From positions 41,230-105,229 of the forward strand of contig VXQO01000017.1 in the NCBI GenBank assembly GCA_009838975.1: a stretch of DNA of 64,000 bases. The letters are read 5' to 3'. Position numbers and translations under genes: made by a program. Below the pieces are notes generated by a model. That model made no database searches, was not told where the DNA came from, and was given only the letters and a program-made list of their open reading frames with translations. Of the stretch, positions 1 through 9,978 are shown piece after piece. The DNA comes from Gemmatimonadota bacterium (GTDB lineage Bacteria; Gemmatimonadota; Gemmatimonadetes; Longimicrobiales; Gaopeijiaceae). Numbering within the stretch: position 1 is the first letter of the stretch; every line of letters starts with the position of its first letter.

Positions 1-958
1 GGAGTGCCGAGAGCAGCTGCCGAAGATCCGGTTCTTCCGGGAGCGGGACGGTGTACTGCATTACATCGTCGGGGGCGGTCTCCACGATGATCGTCGCACC
101 GTCGGCGATGAGACGGTTGGTCCCTTCGCTGTTGGGACGGTCGATCGGACCCGGCACCGCAAGGACCTCCCGCCCCAGGTCCAGCGCGATTTCGGCGGTG
201 ATCAGCGCGCCGCTCCTTCGCGACGCCTCGACGATGATCACATCGCGCGCGAGTGCCGCTATGATGCGGTTGCGCCGAGGGAAATGATGCGGCTCGGCCC
301 TGACGCCGGGCGCGAACTCGGATACCACCACGCCGCATTCGACGATCTTCCGGTACAGCGTCCGATTGCGTGGCGGGGACACCACATCCACTCCCGAACC
401 CAGCACCGCAGCGGTGGGGCCGGGCAGGGCGCCCCGGTGCGCCTCCGCATCGATCCCCATCGCCATGCCCGAGACCACACAACGCCCCCGCCCCGCCCAC
501 GACGCACCCAGACCCCACGCGACGCGGCGCCCGGACGCGGTTGCGCCGCGCGAGCCGACGATAGCCGCCCACCGGCGCGGGAGCAGGCTGGTCCGGCCCA
601 GCGCGAAAAGCACGGGTGGCGGATCCTTCAGGTGGCGCAGCCTGGCCGGGTAGCCGGCAGTCCCGTACACGATGGCGGCGATGCCGCCTGAAGCGCATCG
701 TTCCTGGACCTCCCGCGCGTTGCGGACGGCGTCCGATCGGGCCGCGGTGCCTTCGGCGCCAAGCTCCAGCGTCCTTGCGAGGCTGCGCGCCGGCGTTCCG
801 GGCGATACCTCCGGCACCGCCGCGATTTCGGCCGCGGAGGCGTCGAGAGCTGTCGCAGGACTGCCGAAATGGTCCACCAGAGCGCGGAAGCGCATGGGAC
901 CCACACCCGGAAGTCCCCGCAGCGTGAGTGCGTCGATCATCTGGCGTGCCTCGCTCAT
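1..958 (-). CDS. dprA: DNA processing protein DprA (partial, runs off window start)
   Basis: Reverse-strand reading from ATG at 958 gives MSEARQMIDALTLRGLPGVGPMRFRALVDHF...AIVGSRGATASGRRVAWGLG...SGMAMGIDAEAHRGAL...FPRRNRIIAALARDVIIVEASRRSGALITA, typical DprA Rossmann motifs; absent from ORF track because no stop in window. Confidence 0.9.
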   Translation of the reverse strand, partial: MSEARQMIDALTLRGLPGVGPMRFRALVDHFGSPATALDASAAEIAAVPEVSPGTPARSLARTLELGAEGTAARSDAVRNAREVQERCASGGIAAIVYGTAGYPARLRHLKDPPPVLFALGRTSLLPRRWAAIVGSRGATASGRRVAWGLGASWAGRGRCVVSGMAMGIDAEAHRGALPGPTAAVLGSGVDVVSPPRNRTLYRKIVECGVVVSEFAPGVRAEPHHFPRRNRIIAALARDVIIVEASRRSGALITAEIALDLGREVLAVPGPIDRPNSEGTNRLIADGATIIVETAPDDVMQYTVPLPEEPDLRQLLSAL

Positions 959-1965
959 GGGGTGTCTGCCTCCTCCGCGATCGGTCGCGCGGCCCGCAGC
1001 TGGCGCCAACACCCCTCCAGGAGCTCTCCCAGGCCGTGTCCGGTCACCGCGCTGACGTAGTAGCAGTCCCACGCGTCCGCAGCCTCCACGACGGGTTTCG
1101 CTTCGCCCCGGGCGTGCAGGTCCATCTTGGAGAAGACCACGGCCCACGGAAGCTTGGTGAGAGCGGGCGAGTACTCCTCCAGCTCGCGGCGAAGCCCTGT
1201 CAGCGTCGCGGCCGGATCCTCGCCGTCGACCGGCAGGAGTATCGCGAGCGCCCGCGTGCGCTCGATGTGGCGGAGAAACTGGTGACCCAGACCCCTGCCG
1301 TCGTGTGCCCCTTCGATCAGGCCCGGAATGTCGGCGACGACGAAGGAGCGATAGTCCGGCAGTTCCACCACGCCCAGGTTCGGCGTCAATGTGGTGAAGG
1401 GGTAGGCGGCGATCCTGGGTCTGGCGCGGCTGATGCGGGAAAGCAGCGTGGACTTCCCGGCGTTCGGCTCGCCAACGAGGCCGATGTCGGCGAGGAGCTT
1501 GAGTTCAAGGCGCACAATCCGCTCTTCACCGTCTTCTCCCGGCTCCCAGCGCCGGGGCGCCTGCCGCGTGGCGGAAGCGAAGCGTGCGTTGCCCCTGCCG
1601 CCCCTTCCGCCGCGCGCGACCACCAGAGTCTCGCCCGGCCCCAGGAGCTCGCCCAGCAACTCGTCCGTCCGGTTGTCCAGGGCGATCGTCCCCGGCGGCA
1701 CCCTCAGCTCCAGATCCCCCCCGCTCCTCCCCGTGCGGTTCGATCCCTCCCCGTGCATTCCTCTCCCGGCCCGGTGGTGGCGCCGGTAGCGGAAGTCGCT
1801 GAGCGTCGTCAGTCCCGGATCCACGATCAGCCGCACGTCGCCGCCCCTGCCCCCATCCCCACCCGAGGGCCCGCCGCGCGGAACGCCCTTCTCGCGCCGG
1901 AACGCCTCTGCGCCCGAGCCACCCTGCCCGGCGCGCACTTCGATGGTGACCGAGTCTATGAACAT
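955..1965 (-). CDS. obg: Obg family GTPase
   Basis: MFIDSVTIEVRAGQGGSGAEAFRREKGVPRGGPSGGDGGRGGDV... and G1 GEPNAGKSTLL; internal start within ORF 955..2721. Confidence 0.95.
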   Translation of the reverse strand: MFIDSVTIEVRAGQGGSGAEAFRREKGVPRGGPSGGDGGRGGDVRLIVDPGLTTLSDFRYRRHHRAGRGMHGEGSNRTGRSGGDLELRVPPGTIALDNRTDELLGELLGPGETLVVARGGRGGRGNARFASATRQAPRRWEPGEDGEERIVRLELKLLADIGLVGEPNAGKSTLLSRISRARPRIAAYPFTTLTPNLGVVELPDYRSFVVADIPGLIEGAHDGRGLGHQFLRHIERTRALAILLPVDGEDPAATLTGLRRELEEYSPALTKLPWAVVFSKMDLHARGEAKPVVEAADAWDCYYVSAVTGHGLGELLEGCWRQLRAARPIAEEADTP

Positions 1966-2957
1966 TCGCGGACCACCACCCGGCCGACCGAGTCGCCCAG
2001 CGTATTTGTCACCGCCGGTTCGGCGAACTCCTCCAGGGCTTGCCCGGCCGCTGCAGAAAGGATGCCCGCGCGGTTCAGCACCGCCAGGAGCGCCGGGGGC
2101 GCGGCGCGCCACGCTCCGTCCTCGACCTTGAGCGCGACACCCAGACCCGATTCCACATCTCCGGCCATGTATACCCCCTCTGCCCCGACCTTGGCGAATA
2201 CGCGCCCGCGCTCTGCCTCCATCAGACGGGTACAGAGCCGCGCCGTACCTGCCACCATGAAAGGGTGCCGGGTCAGGGCTTCCGCCACCCGGCGCGGTGG
2301 TTCGCCACGCCCCGCGGCCGCCGCGAAGCGGGCCGTTGCGCGGGCCAGCGCCGCGACCGAAACCGCGAAGCTCACTACGCCGCAGCCGTCCACTCCCCAC
2401 TCCATGCCCTCCGCGGCGAGGCCCGTCCAGCGTGCCACCTCCTGCCGCATGCGGAGCTGAACCGGGTGGCCGGGAAGCTGGTATCCGTCCAGCGGCCAGC
2501 CGTGAAACGCCGCCAGCGCCAGCATGCCGGCGTGTTTTCCGGAGCAGTTGTTGATGATCGCGGAGCGCGACACGCCCTCGGCGGCCATCGCCAGGTCGCG
2601 CTCGCGCAGGAGCGGCGGATGGGGGCCGCAGACGAGCAGGTTCTCCTCCAGCTCGGCCTTCGCGAGGATCGACCGCGCGACGGCCAGATGTGCTTCTTCC
2701 GAATTGTGCGAACCGCAGCACAGTGCGATCTCCTCTTGCGAAAGCCCGAAGTGGTCCGCGGCTCCGTCCAGGACCAGCGGCAACGCCTGAAACGGCTTCG
2801 CCGCCGAGCGGAGCAGCGTGATCCGCCCCGGATCGCCCCAGCTGCGCACCATTCGCCCCGCCTCATCCGACACGGCCGCATGCACCCGGTGCGTCGACTC
2901 GAGCACGGGGCCGCGATGGACTGAAACCGTCAGGGTCCGGGATTCTGCAACATTCAC
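1956..2957 (-). CDS. L-asparaginase II family protein
   Basis: VHRGPVLESTHRVHAAVSDEAGRMVRSWGDPGRITLLRSAAKPFQALPLV...CCGSHNSEEAHL...NNCSGKHAGML; probable GTG start at 2957. Confidence 0.85.
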   Translation of the reverse strand: MNVAESRTLTVSVHRGPVLESTHRVHAAVSDEAGRMVRSWGDPGRITLLRSAAKPFQALPLVLDGAADHFGLSQEEIALCCGSHNSEEAHLAVARSILAKAELEENLLVCGPHPPLLRERDLAMAAEGVSRSAIINNCSGKHAGMLALAAFHGWPLDGYQLPGHPVQLRMRQEVARWTGLAAEGMEWGVDGCGVVSFAVSVAALARATARFAAAAGRGEPPRRVAEALTRHPFMVAGTARLCTRLMEAERGRVFAKVGAEGVYMAGDVESGLGVALKVEDGAWRAAPPALLAVLNRAGILSAAAGQALEEFAEPAVTNTLGDSVGRVVVRECS

Positions 2958-3006
2958 AGGGGCGCTTCCATGGCTGAACGGGCCTGATAGCGGGCCGAAC
3001 CCGTGG

Positions 3007-4701
3007 TCAGCGCGGGAAACCATCCCCCGCGGCAGGACCCTGGCCAACGGGCTGCACCTCTGCCTCCCCCAGCGGCGACCCCGCCAACCGGAAGAGTGCC
3101 CGCTGATCCTCTGCCGCCGTGAGGAGTTCCACGGCCCGGCGGAGCGCGGCGTCCGTCCCGGCGATGCGCTCGAAGCGGCCTCCGTCACCCCATGCCTGCA
3201 GCGCCACCTCGCTCTCCATGAGCAGGAGCACGGAGCGCCTGGCACGCTGAAGGGTCTCAATGGAGATGCCGGCTCCACGTTCCTCGAGAGCCGTGCGAAA
3301 ACCGGCGAGGTTCGCGTCGGTGAGGCGGAAATCGGGTGCCAGGTCGGGGTGGTCCTGAAGGTAGCCCACCACCCAGCTCTGAAGCGCCGTCACGAAGGCG
3401 CCGCCCGACGCCAGGATTTCCCTGACCGCCTCGCGCTCGCCGACCAGGAGCGTGTCCTGCAGCACCCAGAGATCCGGGACGATCCCGCCGCCGCCACGCA
3501 CCAGCCTTCCGCCTGCGGATCTGAATTCGGGCTTGTCCGCCAGCTCCGGCAGCTCGGCCACGTCGCCCTGCACCGTCAGCACGCCCCGGTCGCCCCTGGC
3601 CGCCTGATCCGCCGCTTCCATCTCGATGGACCGCCCCGAGGGCGTGAACCACCTGGCCGTGGTGAGCTTCAGCACGTTGCCGCCGGACAGGGGGAAGAGG
3701 GACTGGACCGATCCCTTGCCGTAGGTGGTGGAGCCGATCAGGAGCGCCCGGTCGTGATCCTGCAGCGCCCCGGCGACAATCTCGGCGGCGGACGCGCTGC
3801 CGTACCCGACGAGCACGACCACCGGCAGGTCGGGGTAGCTCTGGTCCACCATGGCGGCGTACTTCTCCGGCGCCGAGGCACGGCTTCTGATCTCGACGAT
3901 ATCCATCCCGGGATCTAGGAAGAGGTCCGTCAGCCCGACCCCTTCCGTGAGGAGCCCGCCCCGGTTGCGGCGCAGATCGAGCACGAGGGAGGTCATTCCT
4001 TCCGCCGCCAGCGAATCGATTGCCGCGCGCACTTCCTTCGTAGTGGTGCGGTTGAAGATCAGGAGCGGAACGTATCCTACTCCGTCGTCGAGCATGGTCG
4101 CAAAGGGAACGGAGGGGACGTGGATCTGCGCGCGGGTCACGTCGAAGTGGATGATCGCGTCGGCCCCCGGGCGCCGGATCCCCATGCGCACCGTGGTACC
4201 CGGCCTGCCACGGAGCAGATCGACCGCCTGGTCGGTCAGCCAGCCTTCGACCGACCTGCCGTCCACCTCGACGATTCGGTCGCCGGGCCTCACCCCGGCC
4301 CTCGCCCCCGGCGTCCCCGGTATCGGAGCCACGACGGTGATGTAGCCGTCGCGGTCGGCGACCTCCAGGCCGACGCCGCCGTACTCGCCCTGGGTCCGTA
4401 TCCGCTCGTCCTCCCATCTCGCCGCAGGCAGGAACTGCGAATTCGGGTCGCCGAGGTGGTCCACGACCCCGGCGATCGCGGCTTCGTACAGGTCGTCCAC
4501 ATCCACTTCGCCCACGAAGTGCCCCTCGATGCGCTCCACGACCTCTTCGAAAACCCTGGCATGCAAGTAGATGTTGGCACGCATGCCGACGCCGCGCTGG
4601 AGCAGCCAGCCCCCGCTCGTGACCGCGAAGACCACGACCAGCGCCGGAACCAGCACGGCCCTGCCTCTAGTCATGCAGACTCCTTCCCCGCCCGGTACCA
4701 C
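3007..4701 (-). CDS. S41 family carboxy-terminal processing peptidase with PDZ domain
   Basis: N-terminal TM, PDZ (YGGVGLEVADRDGYITVVAPIPGTPGARAGVRPGDRI), catalytic VGYGSASAAEIVAGALQDHDRALLIGSTTYGKGSVQ. Confidence 0.92.
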   Translation of the reverse strand: MVPGGEGVCMTRGRAVLVPALVVVFAVTSGGWLLQRGVGMRANIYLHARVFEEVVERIEGHFVGEVDVDDLYEAAIAGVVDHLGDPNSQFLPAARWEDERIRTQGEYGGVGLEVADRDGYITVVAPIPGTPGARAGVRPGDRIVEVDGRSVEGWLTDQAVDLLRGRPGTTVRMGIRRPGADAIIHFDVTRAQIHVPSVPFATMLDDGVGYVPLLIFNRTTTKEVRAAIDSLAAEGMTSLVLDLRRNRGGLLTEGVGLTDLFLDPGMDIVEIRSRASAPEKYAAMVDQSYPDLPVVVLVGYGSASAAEIVAGALQDHDRALLIGSTTYGKGSVQSLFPLSGGNVLKLTTARWFTPSGRSIEMEAADQAARGDRGVLTVQGDVAELPELADKPEFRSAGGRLVRGGGGIVPDLWVLQDTLLVGEREAVREILASGGAFVTALQSWVVGYLQDHPDLAPDFRLTDANLAGFRTALEERGAGISIETLQRARRSVLLLMESEVALQAWGDGGRFERIAGTDAALRRAVELLTAAEDQRALFRLAGSPLGEAEVQPVGQGPAAGDGFPR

Positions 4702-4715
4702 ACTCGTGCATGCTT

Positions 4716-5423
4716 CTAAACCCCGCCTTCCCCAAAAGTTTCCGGGAAGCGCGCGAACATCTCGCTGCGGATGCGCTCTTCCACCTCGCCGGGACTCCCG
4801 TCCGCTGACACGAGCACGGCCCGGTCCACGGATCGGGCCAGTTCAAGATACCCTTCGCGGACCGCCCGTCGAAAGGTCGAATCCTCGGCCTCGAACCGAT
4901 CGGGGGATCTGGCCTCACGCGCCTGACGGGCCATCCCCTCCTCGACGGCCAGGTCCAGTACCAGGTAAAGGTCGGCGGCAAGCCCCCCGGTCGCGTATTC
5001 GTTCAGACGCGCCACCTCATCCACACCGATGCCCCTGCCATAGCCCTGGTACGCGAACGAGCTCAGGTCGAAGCGGTCCGACAACACCCACTTCCCCGCC
5101 GCGAGCGCCGGCTCGACCACCTCGCGCACCACCGAGGCGCGAGCGGCCAGGATCAGCAGCAGCTCCGTCTCGCGCGGAACCGGACCCTGACTGCCGTGAA
5201 GCAACAGCTGGCGGATCCCTTCACCGACCGCCGTGCCCCCCGGCTCGCGCGCCATGACGAGAGGCAATCCCGCTCCTTCGAGAAAAGCCGCCAGCCGCCG
5301 TACCTGGGTGGTCTTCCCGACCCCCTCGGCACCCTCGACCACAATGAACCGGCCGCGGCTCACGGGAACGCCGCCCATGCCGCCTCCCGAACCCGCCCGA
5401 CGCACCGGAAACGCCGGCGACAC
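4716..5423 (-). CDS. tmk: Thymidylate kinase
   Basis: FIVVEGAEGVGKTTQVRRLAAFLE...REPGGTAVGEGIRQLLL...DRFDLSSFAYQGYGRG. Confidence 0.95.
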   Translation of the reverse strand: MSPAFPVRRAGSGGGMGGVPVSRGRFIVVEGAEGVGKTTQVRRLAAFLEGAGLPLVMAREPGGTAVGEGIRQLLLHGSQGPVPRETELLLILAARASVVREVVEPALAAGKWVLSDRFDLSSFAYQGYGRGIGVDEVARLNEYATGGLAADLYLVLDLAVEEGMARQAREARSPDRFEAEDSTFRRAVREGYLELARSVDRAVLVSADGSPGEVEERIRSEMFARFPETFGEGGV

Positions 5424-5430
5424 GGCCCCG

Positions 5431-6747
5431 CTATTCGTAGTACTCCCGCCCCAGGTGGGTGATCTGCTTCTCTCCCGCCAGCCAGCGCAGGGTGTTCTTG
5501 AGCTTCTTGTGCTGGATGAACAGATCGTGCTCCGGGTAGAGCCCCTCGGGCGTATGCGGGCTCTTGAAGTAGAAGGACAGCCACTCCTGGATCCCTCCCA
5601 TGCCCGAACGCCCGGCCAGATCCAGGAAGAGCGCCAGATCCAGGACGATCGGGGCGGCGAGGATCGAGTCCCGGCACAGGAAGTCCACCTTGATCTGCAT
5701 GGGGTACCCCAGCCACCCGAAGATGTCGAGGTTGTCCCAGCCTTCCTTGTCGTCCCCCCGGGGGGGATAGTAGTTGATCCGGACCTTGTGGTAGAGCCGG
5801 CCGTACAGTTCGGGGTACATCTGCGGCTGCAAGATGTATTCGAGCACCCCCAGCTTGGACTCCTCCTTGGTCTTGAAGGATTCGGGGTCGTCGAGGACCT
5901 CGCCGTCGCGGTTGCCCAGGATGTTGGTGCTGAACCAGCCGCTCACCCCCAGCATCCTCGCCTTCAGCCCCGGGGCCAGGATCGTCTTCATCAGCGTCTG
6001 GCCCGTCTTGAAGTCCTTGCCGGCGATGGGCACGCCGCGATCCTGTGCCAGCGCCTCCAGTGCCGGCACGTCGGCCGACAGGTTCGGCGCCCCGTTGGCG
6101 TAGGGCACCCCCTCCATGATCGCCGCCCAGGCGTAGATCATGCTGGGCGCGATCGCGGGGTCGTCGTCGCGCATCGCCTGCTCGAAGGCCTCGGGGGTGG
6201 CGTGCGCGGATCCCGAGCGCTGAAACACCTCGGTCGAGCCGCACCAGATCATCACGGCGCGGTTGCACCCGTGCTCCGACTTGAAGCGGCGGATGTCCTC
6301 GCGCACCGCCTCCGCCAGCTCCATCCGGCTCCCCTTCCGCTTCCGGTTGGGCCCGTCCAGCCGCTTGACATACGCGGTGTCGAAGACCGCCGGCATGGGC
6401 TTCACCGATTTCAGAAAGCCCCGGATCGGGTCCAGGTGCCGCGTGCGATCCAGGACACCGGCGTTGACGGCGCTGTCGTAGGCGTCGTCCGGTATGGGGT
6501 CCCAGGCGCCGAAGACCAGTTGATCGAGCCCGGCAAGGTCGATGAGATCCTTGATGAGCGGCGTGCGCGCTTCGGTGCGCCTGCCCAGACGAATCGTGTT
6601 CATCTGTGTCAGGCTGCCGAAGGGCTGCGCCAGGCCCCGCCTTACCGCCTCGACGCCGGCCACCACCGTGGTGGCTACCGCGCCGAGCCCGGGGAGCAGG
6701 ACACCCACGCGCCCGCCGGACGAAGAGATCCTGGGAGGCTGGTCCAC
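5431..6747 (-). CDS. ino1: Inositol-3-phosphate synthase
   Basis: VGVLLPGLGAVATTVVAGVEAVRRG...GSLTQMNTIRLG...KDFKTGQTLMKTILAPGLKARMLGVSGWFSTNILGNRDGEVLDDPESFKTKEESK. Confidence 0.92.
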   Translation of the reverse strand: MDQPPRISSSGGRVGVLLPGLGAVATTVVAGVEAVRRGLAQPFGSLTQMNTIRLGRRTEARTPLIKDLIDLAGLDQLVFGAWDPIPDDAYDSAVNAGVLDRTRHLDPIRGFLKSVKPMPAVFDTAYVKRLDGPNRKRKGSRMELAEAVREDIRRFKSEHGCNRAVMIWCGSTEVFQRSGSAHATPEAFEQAMRDDDPAIAPSMIYAWAAIMEGVPYANGAPNLSADVPALEALAQDRGVPIAGKDFKTGQTLMKTILAPGLKARMLGVSGWFSTNILGNRDGEVLDDPESFKTKEESKLGVLEYILQPQMYPELYGRLYHKVRINYYPPRGDDKEGWDNLDIFGWLGYPMQIKVDFLCRDSILAAPIVLDLALFLDLAGRSGMGGIQEWLSFYFKSPHTPEGLYPEHDLFIQHKKLKNTLRWLAGEKQITHLGREYYE

Positions 6748-6753
6748 TGTGAC

Positions 6754-7410
6754 CTAACCCTTTCCGGCGGTCGGACCGCCGTTGTCTAGAGGAACACCCG
6801 TGCCGCGCCTGTACACCCAGAAGATGCGCTGCACGGCCGTGGCATTGGTCAATACGGCTACGATCACGATGATCACGGTGAGAACCAGACCGTCCCACGC
6901 GAGGCCGAAGATCAGCGACCCCAGGCCGAGGATCAGGATGCGCTCGCCTCTTTGCATGAGCCCCACCGAGCAGTCGAATCCGAGCGACTCCGCCTTGGCC
7001 CGCGTGTAGCTCACCATCAGCGAGCCTCCGAGTGCCAGGGCGATGATGTAGATCATGAGGATGTCGACGAACTCGACCTGGTAGGCGTTGTAGAGGCTCA
7101 TGAGCCCGATGTACATCGCGATTTCGGAGATGCGGTCCAGGGTGGCGTCGAAGAATGCCCCGAACTTGGAGGCGAGGCCGGATACCCGCGCTACACTGCC
7201 GTCGAAGACATCGCACAGGCCGCCGAGCAGCATGAGAAGTCCGGCCGTGCGGACATGGTCCTGCGAGTACATGACCGCCCCGGCCACGGTGACCAGGAAG
7301 CCCGCCACCGTGATGGCGTTGGGATGGACCCCCCGCCGTATCAGCCACCGGGTGATCGGCCCGGTGATCCGCTCGGTCGGCTCCCGCAGGTCGCTGATGC
7401 TCCTGGGCAT
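6754..7410 (-). CDS. CDP-alcohol phosphatidyltransferase family protein (candidate phosphatidylinositol(-phosphate) synthase)
   Basis: CDP-AP motif DVFDGSVARVSGLASKFGAFFDATLDR; multiple TM; adjacent to ino1. Confidence 0.88.
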   Translation of the reverse strand: MPRSISDLREPTERITGPITRWLIRRGVHPNAITVAGFLVTVAGAVMYSQDHVRTAGLLMLLGGLCDVFDGSVARVSGLASKFGAFFDATLDRISEIAMYIGLMSLYNAYQVEFVDILMIYIIALALGGSLMVSYTRAKAESLGFDCSVGLMQRGERILILGLGSLIFGLAWDGLVLTVIIVIVAVLTNATAVQRIFWVYRRGTGVPLDNGGPTAGKG

Positions 7411-7459
7411 CGAGCCCTCCCGCCGTCGCCCGGACTGGTTGCTGGCGGTCACTGATCGC

Positions 7460-7819
7460 TCATGAAGTGAGGATGATCCGGGACGCCGCACCCTCCTGCA
7501 TCCCCTTCTGGATGGCCGCGTTCACCCGGTACATGACCTTGTCGAAGTTGGCCTGCGCGGAAACGAGGCTCTGATACACCGACGACGCCTGCAGTTTGTT
7601 CAGTGCCGCTTCGTAGCGCTCCATTTCCGCCTGGTCCGGCTCCTTTCCTTCCCGGATCGCGGCCTGCAGCGTCCCTTCCTGCTGCCTGAGCTGGTTGGTC
7701 AGCTCCACGATCCGGCGATCATCGTCCGCGCACTCCTTCGCCCGGGCGAGCGTCCGGTATTCGGGGGTATTTCCGAGCGCCCGGCCCAGGGATCCGGCCA
7801 GGTCATCAATGTTGGTCAT
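7460..7819 (-). CDS. YlbF family regulator
   Basis: 119 aa, YRTLARAKECADDDRRIVELTNQLRQQEGTLQAAIREGKEPDQAEMERYEAALNKLQASSVYQSLVSAQANFDKVMYRVNAAIQKGM. Confidence 0.72.
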   Translation of the reverse strand: MTNIDDLAGSLGRALGNTPEYRTLARAKECADDDRRIVELTNQLRQQEGTLQAAIREGKEPDQAEMERYEAALNKLQASSVYQSLVSAQANFDKVMYRVNAAIQKGMQEGAASRIILTS

Positions 7820-8728
7820 GCGTCAACCTCCGTGCAAAAACATAGCGTTGGCGGCCTGTAAGGTCGTCATGCAACCGGATCGACCGAAAGCGTCCCGTAT
7901 CGCTGATGAAGCCGGCCACGGTTTCGCCCTGGGCACTCCCCACCTCCAGCCCGAACCACCCGTCCGGGCGCAGGACGGCTTCCACGCCCGCGACGAGGGC
8001 GGCGATGAGGGCCAGCCCTCCCTGCCCGGCCACCATGGCGGCGCGCGGCTCCCACTCCCGCACTTCGGGTTCGGCCCCGCGCCACTCTGCCTCGCTCAGG
8101 TACGGCGGGTTGGACAGGACGAGATCGAAGGTGAGCCCGCCCACCGGATCCAGCAACGAACCCCGGCGGAAATCGATGGCGGGCCGGCCGCACGCCGTCG
8201 CGTTCGCGCGCGCAACCTCGAGGGCGTCGGCAGAGATGTCTGTTGCGGTGACGGACCGGGCCAGCCCCTCGGCCGCCAGGGCGATTGCGATCGCCCCCGA
8301 CCCCGTCCCGACGTCGAGGGCGGATTCGAAGACGCGGTCGTGCCCGGCGACCCGGGCCAGCACCTCGAGCAGGTACTCCGTCTCGGGACGCGGGATGGCG
8401 ACGCGGGGGTCGACCGCGAGCTCCAGATCCCGGAAGGGCGCGGACCCGAGCAGGTATTGCAGCGGCTCGCGCGCCGCCCGGCGCCGGAGAAGTGGACGGT
8501 AGACGGCCAGTTCGGCCTCGGCGAGGGGGCGGTCGAAATCCAGGTACAGCTGCAGCCGGTCGATCCCGAGGACGTGGGCCAGCAGGTATTCAGCGTTCAG
8601 GCGACCGTCGTCGACACCCTTGCCACGCAGATAGTCGCCGCTCCAGCGGGCGACCTCCATGACCGTCCACCGCCGCTCGCCGGCTCCGCCGGGGGGTGAA
8701 CGGCGGGGGGCGGTTGAGGGCGAGCCGG

Positions 8729-8732
<4 letters not shown>
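7806..8732 (-). CDS. prmC: Release factor glutamine methyltransferase
   Basis: [15 protein letters not shown]...[16 protein letters not shown]; adjacent to prfA. Confidence 0.94.
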
Positions 8733-9814
<1,082 letters not shown>

Positions 9815-9817
<3 letters not shown>

Positions 9818-9828
9818 GGGGGTTCTCC
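9815..9828 (-). promoter_or_regulatory. Shine-Dalgarno GGAG, 7-nt spacer and AUC start codon of prfA
   Basis: minus strand CACGGAGAACCCCCATCGACCCC. Confidence 0.6.
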
Positions 9829-9940
9829 GTGCGGGCAGGGTGGCGCGACGTCAGCCCAACAATGTAGCCGACCGTCCGTGGACGGTGAACGCCGACCCAC
9901 TCGGGGGCCGGATCCGGCCGCAGCAGACGGTCGATGGCTA

Positions 9941-9978
9941 TGTAATGTCAATATTACAAATGTAATTTCAACATTACA
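9941..9978. promoter_or_regulatory. Tandem AT-rich dyad operator-like repeat (TGTAAT-N6-ATTACA twice, 20-bp period)
   Basis: TGTAATGTCAATATTACA AA TGTAATTTCAACATTACA read directly. Confidence 0.6.

Noticed and set aside
928-2460. 510-aa plus-strand ORF opposite obg/asparaginase
   Set aside because: High-GC antisense ORF; the reverse strand encodes clear Obg and asparaginase homologs.
5360-7348. 662-aa minus-strand ORF
   Set aside because: Out-of-frame open frame over ino1 and the CDP-alcohol transferase; composition (R/G/H-rich) indicates no coding function.
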